The notes beneath the pieces are model-generated. The model did not search any database, was not told the origin of the DNA, and saw nothing but the letters and a program-made list of their open reading frames with translations. Of a DNA stretch of 10,378 nucleotides, positions 1-9,000 are shown piece after piece. The position numbers and the translations under genes were made by a program. Origin of the DNA: Verrucomicrobiales bacterium. Its GTDB lineage: Bacteria > Verrucomicrobiota > Verrucomicrobiia > Verrucomicrobiales > DEV007. Every line of letters begins with the position of its first letter. Positions within the stretch are counted from its first letter, which is position 1. The stretch is from the NCBI GenBank assembly GCA_013911195.1, contig JACETS010000084.1:1-10378 (forward strand). The letters are read 5' to 3'.

Positions 1-62
1 ATTTTCTCATTTTGTTAATAAAGTCTTTAATCGAACTTCGCAACGCCTTGGCCGAGCGACGG
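1..62. other. Short non-coding stretch downstream of the giant gene
   Basis: On the minus strand this follows the TAG stop. It holds only very short inverted repeats (GCC-AA-GGC, and TAAAG-A-CTTTA with a one-base centre), too tight to form a normal terminator hairpin, and no convincing U-tract. An ATG at 8-10 (minus strand) opens M-R-K and runs off the edge, but no Shine-Dalgarno-like sequence precedes it, so I do not call a gene. Confidence 0.5.
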
Positions 63-3000
63 CTATTCCACAATAATCCTGAAAAACTGTGGTTTATTAC
101 TAAATGTCGGTTTTGCCGTGAAGCGGATTTCTCCACCACTGCCTTTGAATAGTTCAAGAGGTTTCCATCTCTGAAAATCCCTTGTAACCTCCACGGTATA
201 ACTTCGGCCGACTGTGCTGTTAAAACTAAACCCGAAAGGTTCGCTGGTTATATTGAAAAGTTGAGGTGGTTTGCCAACAAAACTTAAAGCATCAAGTTCC
301 AACAGTTCAGGTTTGCCATACATGCTCCCGAGTTCCAGCAGCATGGTCCCGCTCACGAGGTACTCATTATGGTCATCTGGGTTCCACACTCGATAGCTGA
401 CCGACTCCGCACCAGTAAGGTTTACGTTTAAGGTCACGTAACTGATCCCGTTGTCCAAAACCACATCTTGCATCCCCCTGAGTTCGTTTCCAACAAACGC
501 CGCGACAACACCACCCTTGGCCACCGGCTTGCCTTGGATGGACACTTTCGCCAAGACTGTTGCTCCCAGGTTTGGATACACCATCGCTTCCCCCCATGAC
601 GGGCCTGCTTTTGCCTCTGGCGAATGATCTGACTGAGGATTAACAGCCCCGAAGCTTCGAAATTGTGATTCTACCACCGTTCCCACTTCCCATGTCCCGT
701 CTGCGTCCACATTTAACCAGTAACCCGACCCAGGCGCCATTGTCGACAACGTGTTCAGGAAGGGTGGGTTGTTCGGGTCATACGAACTCTCTAGGTCCTT
801 GATCTGCACAACCGTACTCCCTAGACTTGTCAACTCATTAGCAACAGCCTCTCCGTTTAGCCTTGGATAGCCAACCAAGTTCCAGCCGCTCTTCACATTG
901 ATCGATGCACCCATTGGCACTTGACCTTGCACATCCAAGCTGACGTCCTCACTTACGTTTAGCCAGTAGCCATCCTTTACATTCAAACTAGATAATGTGT
1001 TAAGGAAGGAGGGGTTGCTCGGGTCGTACGACTGGGTCAGGTTCTTAACCTGCAGCAGCTTGTCCTGTAAGGGAGCCAACACATTCGCCGTCGTCATGTC
1101 ATCGGCCTCTACATACAACGATACCAAATTCCAACCCTCCTTAAGATTCAATGTCTGGGTCTCTCCACTACTAGAAGCCACAACTGTTACCGTTCTTATA
1201 GCACTTCCAGAATTTCCTGAAGCATCTGTAGCAGTGTAGGTAATTGTATAAGTTCCAGTAGCACTCGTATCCACTGTTCCTAAAGCGGTAACCGTTTCAC
1301 CTGTATCAGAAGTCGCTCCAGCATCCGTCCAAGTAGAACCCTGTTCTACTGTATCCGTGCCACTGGTAACAGTAATTACTGGCGCAGTTGTGTCTGGTGT
1401 TGGTCCACCTAAAACAACTATAGACAGTCCTCCAAAAGTTTCGCCATAACCTTGTGAGTTTGCGGAAACTGTGATCTTTGTATCATTATCAATATTGGTG
1501 AAAACATCATTACCGATTTCTGGAGCGTTACCCGAGAAAATGATACTTGTTATGCCTGAGCAATTAAAAAAGGCACCATCACCAATGCTTGTGACACTAT
1601 CAGGAATAGTGACGCTCGTGAGGCTGGTGCACTTATAAAAGGCCCAATCTCCTATGATTGTAACGTTATTAGGAATGGTGATACTTGTCAGACTAGTGCA
1701 CTCAAAAAAAGTATCTTTCTTGATGGTTGTAACTCCCTCAGGAATTGAGATGCTTGTTAGGGAGGTGCTTTTGTAAAAGGCTCTTTCACTAATATCCGTG
1801 ACGCTGCTTGGAATGGAAATGCTTGTTAATGAGCTTTCTTTAAATGCCTCAAAACCAATTTTTGTAACTGGCTTACCTTCTATGTTTGCAGGAATTAACA
1901 ATTCACCTGTTGCTGAAGTGTCACATCCAGTAATGGTGACCGAGTCTCCGATAACAGTGTACTGGAGGAAGCTAGGAACTTGATCATTTGGGTCTTGCCC
2001 GGTATTACCCTGAGAAGATGCGTTGATTGGGCTTTGGCCCGCAGCGAGTTCCGCAATTTGGCTGCTATCTAGGACCTCATTCCATACAGCAATATCGTCT
2101 ACCATTCCAAGGTAAGTTGCGCCGCCACCGTCACGTGCGCCGATGACTAGAGAACCTCTGCCATTAGGGGCACGCTTGTCGCCGGACCAGTCAACCACAC
2201 CATTTAGGTAGATTGTTCCAACGTCTGTGGCCCCATCATAAACCCACGCAGCGTGTATCCATTCGCCATTTAACGTGCTGAGATCAGTAACACCGTCTGT
2301 GTCATCTCCCCAGTGAGCCTGGTGTAAAAATCCACCATTACGAATACCATTGTGGATACCTTCTTCAGTTTGTCCGAAGAGGAATCTTTCTTCACTGAGG
2401 TCACTAGGTTTGATCCATGCGGACATAGTGTAACTATTTTGACCGTCAACATCGTTGATAATTCCGGAAAGGTCTGCTCCTGTGACGTTTAGGAATCCAC
2501 CTTGGAAGTCCGCTCCTGTTGTCGGGGTTGACCCATTAGGTGCACCTGATCCTCCGATCGTGATTTCATTTGGATAAATTATACTAGCGTTTAGTCCATT
2601 ATTTCCTTTATCGGCAATACTACTACCTGAATGATCCTCAAAGTCGAAGAAAGCTGTAACAGCAGGAAATGGAGGCTTATCAGTGAATAAGGCGGTAATC
2701 GTCTTATCACCGTTCATTGTGATGGTGAGAGGGTTATCAGATCCCGAGGCATCTCCCTCCCAGCCTGTGAAGACGTAACCAGCAGCAGGAGTGGCGGTGA
2801 TTGTGGTTGTAGCTCCTTCCAAGTGACTATCCGAGTAATCAACTGTGCCGTTCGAAGCATTTACGGTCAAAGTGAAAGAAGGTATCGCAGAAAACATTGC
2901 GGTAATTGTCTTATCACTGTTCATTGTTATAGTAAGAGGGTTATCAGATCCTGAAGCATCTCCTTCCCACCCAGTAAAGACCTCACCGGCTGCAGGAATT

Positions 3001-6000
3001 GCTGTGACTGTTGTAGTGGCGCCTTGACCGTGGCTTGCTATGAAATTAGCAGCCCCACCGCCAGTCGTATTTACTGTTAGAGTGACGATGTTATTCTGGT
3101 CGCCTGTATCAAAAGATTGCTGAGTGGTGAGATAATCATTTGCATTTTCATCGATTTCGTTTCCAGAAGAAACGAATTGCCATGCCGAGTTGAAACTCAT
3201 GACTTGTATGGCTTTCGTAGTTGTTTTTTTCCAGAGGAGCTGGTTGGTGCCGTTTATGTTAGCAACCGAGGTGGCTTTTCTTCCGGCTGTTTCCAATTGG
3301 ATTGACTCACCATTGATACTAAGTTTTTGAGCATTATTGGCATTAGAACCTGCATAGAGTCTTTGTTGATTATCGTAATAAAGGCTCGTGCTACCGGTTG
3401 TTTCAACAACTGTGAGTCCTGAATCATTGTTGCTTCCACCTTGTCCTGAGGCTGCATCTGAAGCAGAGAATGCACTATCGGTTGGGTCAATGCGTGTCAT
3501 CTTAGTTCTGCTGCCATCCAGATAGGCAACGTTACTACCGAGTTCTTTGAGGTCTTCCCATGTCACGTTGGCGTGAGTATTACCCCATGGGTTTCTCAGG
3601 AAGAATCTACCTGCTTGTGTCTCATTGTTTCCCTCGACTACGCCATAACTTTCATATGTGTAAGTGTGTTTTCTCTTAACTCCCTTGCTGGAGGCAAGAG
3701 GGCATGGGGCAGAAGTACTAAAGACGAGCGGGAGTTTTGCTTCAATTTGTGCAATCAACCATGCCTTACCGAAGTCACCATTATCATCTGTCTTTTCACT
3801 AATAAACTTATAACTGGCTTCCTGGCCAGTGATGTGTGAAAGGGCCATTACTGCTGAGCCTCCTGCGATTCCGAAATGATTTCCTATTCCATATCTGTTG
3901 GTTCCATCTTGTCCGATGTTGTCAGATTCGTTAAGCTGAACATAAGCTTTTTCTGCCATCATTGCCCAGGTCTCTCCATCAACAGTACTAACATTCCTTA
4001 AATCAGTTGATCTGTAACCAGGAACATATTTATCAACTGTGACCCATCTTTCTGCACCATAGTTGTCATACATGCGTACACCGTAAGTATTATCCTCATT
4101 ATCAATGAACATATCGCCTGGATAAACAGAGGGGTAGCGACCATCAATTGATGCTATAGTTGATTCAGCGACAGCGCTTAACGAGGACAATAAATAGCAG
4201 TCTCCAAGACTTCCTTGTCTTATGTCAGTAGCGCGGGCATCGTTGAAGAATAAAGGTAAGTCTAAATAAACATAGAGTTTTGGAGTTGCAGGGCTGTCTA
4301 GACCTCTAAACCATTTGTTAATAAGTCTTTGAACACGTTGTTCTGAACTTCCTGGGTAAAGGTTACCAATATTTTGTCTTGCAGTGTTTCCAAGGTTAGA
4401 GTCTTTCCTGCCAGTATAGTACTGGTTCGCCGGATCACCATTTGCAAGGTTATCTAGGATGGTTACCAGATAGTTGGTCAGACCAAGTTCTTTATAGTTT
4501 GCAACGAGAATTCTAAGGTCTGTTAATTCAGCTTCTGTGATGCCGTCGACTTTGACTTTGTCCAGAATAGCAATTAATTCTGCCCGGTCCAATTTTCCAT
4601 CAGAGTTTCCAGAAATAACTGCGTCGGCTATGTCACTTGAGATGACGCTGAGTTGTGAGAGCCAGCTGGCAGAAGGTAAAGTTTTTGGAGCTCGCTTCTG
4701 AATTAGTTTCAGATCGTACGCATAAGGAACACCGTTGGGTCTGAAATTTGTACCTGTAACTTGACCAGTCGTTGCTCCCACAGCGATGTAGTAAGTGCCT
4801 GAATTGGTTGCTTTATAATCCAGATCCGCATCAGTCATGGTGTTAAGAAGTTCACCACTTGAGTCGTGTAGAAAGAGTCTGGTTTTTACTCCTCGGTCAA
4901 CGTCACCATTTACCAGTGCACCTGATATTCTGAATCTGTAAGTAGCACCCTCTGTTAATGATGCACTGTAGAGATCTCTAAAGGTTGCATATTCTATTTG
5001 GCCTGAAGTGTCCTGTGCGCCAATAATGATGTTAGTTGGTGTAGCCTTATCAAAAGTGTCATCATCGTTAAGTACTCCATCTATATTAGTGTCCCATGAT
5101 AATGCTCTTTCTGTTGCCTCGCCTAAATCATAGGATTTGATTGTAAAAGTACCAATAGGGACCCCGGAAATTCTTCCTGAGTCATTGAGTTGATATCCAT
5201 CGGACCAGAATCCGCCAGCATCAAGATAGTAGACTCCAGTGCTTGGAGCATCATAGTTCAACACTAACTTTTCTCCAGTTGATCTTGCTTTATCCTTTTT
5301 CGGTGGGGGGAATACAGGAACTCCATTTTTATCTCTGATGAACATAGATGGGGCCTGCATTGAGTCTCCGTATTGCTCAAAGCGGTAAGCTCTAGTTTGT
5401 TGGAGATTCATTTTGTACCACTTCCTGTTGTTCTCCAGCTTGATTTCGTCTTGAATGAAATTTCCAACCGTGTGCTCAGTGGCATTATTCAGAAATTCAG
5501 TAGCTTGGCCTGATGGTACTTCAACTTCTGATCCTACAAATTTAGTGGGATCATTTGAATCAAGTGGTTCAGGTGGAGTCCAAGTGTTTGTCCACTTCAC
5601 TCTGTAGGAACCAGCATCAATTCCAGCGACATCAACGTAGTAGACACCCGTTTCGTTAGCTGTGTAGGTAATTTTTGGATTCCACCATCCGTTGATGTGG
5701 TCGTTGTAAAATAATTGTTTACCGTGGCTGTCCCTAATTCTTAATTCAGGATCTTTTAGTGAATTACCTATCAAATTAAATTCATATACTGAGCCCTCTT
5801 CCAATTTAACTTTGAACCAGTCTCTATCATTTTTTCTTTCAAGGGTGGCTTGGTTTTCACTGAAACCTTTTTCATTATCAGCAATGTTGCCGGTTAATGA
5901 TCCATTAAGCGTGGTATGACCATTCAAGGCTTTCTGAGATAGGGTAAAGGTGCCGCCTCCAGCAAAGTTTACAACACTTCCAACATCTAGCATGGCATTA

Positions 6001-9000
6001 CTGTTGGTTGCTCCTGTGGAGTCGTTGGTTTGAAAAACCAATGCGTCTATGTTTATTGACGTAGCTCCATCGGTGGCTTCACCGTCCGACTTTATACTTA
6101 ATAATGTTTGGGTGGTGTCCATTGATGACAAAACATCATCAGCAATGTGAACCAGGCTTAGATCGTAAATTATGTTTCCAGTTCCACCTTCTTCAATTCC
6201 CCACGACTTTGTGTTCCAGGCGTCTATAAAGAAGACGCCTGTTCTGTTTGCTGTAAATGTCATCTGGGCATGCCCGTCCTTAATAGTTTCAATCCAAACG
6301 CTAGAGTCGTGATTCCCATGAATATACTTTTGGTTGTCTCTAAAATAGACTCCGGACTCTGTGAATAGTTTTATGCTAGGCCTGTGGAAATGATGAGTCA
6401 TGATATCAATCTTGTAGGTATTGCCTGCCACTAAATTAGTTTTAAACCAATCTCCATCACCACCGTGAGTCCCCCAAAGTAGGTCCTCATTAGCACCATC
6501 CTCTACATGTTTTTCCCATGTGCCTGATGCAGTACCACCAACCTCTATGACTCCGCTTGTGGACATGTTTTCTTTTTGGTCATCCAGAACATGAGTGACA
6601 GTGAAGTCAATATTTCCAGTAATGTTTGATGATGCCTCAAGATAAAAATTTCGAGGTTCGTTATCATTTTCAAATCGGTTTTGAGGTACCGAATAAACAT
6701 AGGTTGAACTCCTAGCGTCATCATCATAAGCGCCTCCTGGTTTTCCCCATTTTCTATCATATTTCCACTTCCAGAGATCACCTTTTGGTTTGCCATATTC
6801 GTCGTAAACTCTTATGAGAGGTGATTGACGGCTGTAGGAAAGGTTGGTATCTCCATCGAGTTCAATTTTATAACTCTCTCCCGGGATCATTTGAACTGAA
6901 TACCAGTCTCTGTCCCCGCCATAATCCATGACTGAAGTTATTTTTTCTCCGAATGTGTAAGGTGTGGCGGTATCTTTTGTTTCACCAATAGTGTCGTTAG
7001 CAGCAAGGTTATCTAATTCAGCCATTGAGATGTTGTAACCTCCCTTTGCTCCCCAATGAGTTCCAATTTCAACGAAGTATGGTGCTGTGTATCTTGGAGT
7101 CCAGTCGATTATTATTTCTTGCTCGTTCTCACTGACACCGTGGTAATGCTGAGATATGATGCCTGTAGGTAATTCAACCATTCCAATTTTGTATCTCCCA
7201 GTAATAAAAGTGTAGCCGGACTCATTAGTTGAAATGTCTCCAGAAAGTTTTCCAGAAAGTGTGGTCGCCTCTTTTTGAGCTTCTTCAGATACTTCAAATG
7301 TTGAACCATTTGCAAAAATGATAGTTGTTCCTTTCTCTATTATAGTCGAGAGAGGATTTATTTGTATCGTAGAGTCTCCCTCTGAAGCGTCTGCTGTCGC
7401 CACATATACACTGTAATAAGCCTCCTCATCATCAGCAATGTTGCCGCTTAGTGTACCTGTTAGTGTTGTCTGAGTGACTAAGGCTTCTTGGGATAAGGTG
7501 AAAGTGGCTCCACTATTAAAGTTAATGATCGTTCCAACTCTTAAATAATCGCCCATAGGATCCACATTAATAGAGGTGGCTCCATCCGTCTTTGCGCCAT
7601 CTGCAATGATGCTCGCTTGTGGTGTGGTTGTTTCGGCCTCTACCTGGAAATAGAAAGTTCCAGTCTCTGTTGCAGTAAATAACATTTCAGCATCTTTAAA
7701 CTTAGTTCCTTGATGTGATGAACTGACGCCAGCGTTGTTGTTGGCATTCTTGATAAATTGACCATCTGGTCCATAAATCGAAAACTTTGGATCGGCTAGT
7801 GCCTGATTGAGATTGCTTGGGCGTCCAACGACATTAATTTGATAAACTCGTCCTTCTTTTAGATCTGCTGCGATCCAATCCTTGTCTTCATAAGTGATGA
7901 TAGCTCCAATACTATTTACTCCGTCTGCATCTAATGCAGGAAATTTATAGGATTCCGCAGGAGTATGACCGATTTCACGAGTGTAAGCATTCTCCTGACT
8001 GCCAATACCAGAAAGAGATCGTTGCAGCCAATAATTTGACGGGACTTGTGGTCCGTTGAGTTTGAGCCAACTTCCTAAAGGTGCGGTGTAATCCGAGTTA
8101 TTTACATCAGTTAGGTCGATTTTGAACTGATATCTTTTACCAGCTTCAACATCTACTCTGATCCAGTCAGTGTCTCCTTTGGCGTCAAGGTTTCCTGAAG
8201 TAGGTGAAGTGGTAGTTAGGATTCCAAGAGTATTCCTATTGTCTGAATAATCATCACTGAAAAAATTTGAGTAGATTGTATACCCCATTAGATCATTAAA
8301 ATCGTTGGCGCTTGAGGCTCTGAGATAATAATAACCATCGGCTACAGGGGTAATGTTTTCCAAGCCTAAAGACCCATTTCCTACATCACCATCAACAAGA
8401 ACACCGTCACTATCGAAAAGCACTAATCTTGCATAGTCGTCTCCAAGTGAATGCTCAGAGGTTCCAAAAATATTAAAGGAATAATTATTTTGAGCCAGCA
8501 TATCAATCCCAAAGAAATCGAAATCCCTATTGTCTTTAGCTCCTATTCCTTCGCCCGGGCCTGCGTAAAAAGTTCCACTGACCCTCTTTCCAGCTTGTAG
8601 GTATCCAGCATCTGTAAAATCATAGGATGCGGGTATCCATGGACTTCTACCATCTGATCTCGTGCGTCCCGGCCAGCCATCATCATCTGGGTAGATAACG
8701 TCTCCACCGAAATCATCTGACAATTCTTTAGCGCTTAGATTGAAACTTCCAGTAGCAAGGTTAGCCTGATTTTCATCGATGTCCTCGTTGCTATATGCCT
8801 CAAGGAAGAAATCACCCGTATAAGGTGCTATAAAAACAATTGTTGATTCGTCTGTAGTTCCAGCACCTGAGTAATTAGTGATGCTGGATTCTTCAAGAAT
8901 TTCACCAGTATCATCTCTGAGAGTGAGAGAGGGTTTAGGTGCATCAATTTTTGATAATACCCATCTATAGATTTTACCCTTCTCAAGGCTGTACTTGTAC

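Noticed and set aside
8..10. Minus-strand ATG (M-R-K...) as the start of a downstream gene
   Set aside because: Only three codons are inside the window and no ribosome binding site precedes it.
15..58. Transcription terminator downstream of the stop
   Set aside because: The inverted repeats are 3-5 bp with one- or two-base centres, and there is no proper U-tract.
66..270. Type IX secretion C-terminal sorting domain
   Set aside because: It lacks the usual closing pattern of those tails (a K-x-x-x-x-Lys/Arg-rich end with G-x-Y-x-V-x-x), and the overall layout fits another lineage better.
1485..1829. 69-base periodic direct repeats resembling a CRISPR or satellite array
   Set aside because: The period is exactly 23 codons, the protein repeats are LRRs in the open frame, and the DNA units are diverged.
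3117..3839. Open frames on the plus strand and other minus frames overlapping the calpain region
   Set aside because: They are short, unlike any protein I know, and lie opposite or across strongly conserved protease motifs; they are shadows of the main gene.
5301..5310. Run of six G near 5305 as a phase-variation tract
   Set aside because: It is too short for a typical slippage tract and encodes an ordinary Pro-Pro-Pro in module 9.
5862..7610. Phage tail-fibre or prophage origin of the beta-repeats
   Set aside because: Only a loose resemblance to phage structural repeats is seen, and there are no phage genes in the window.
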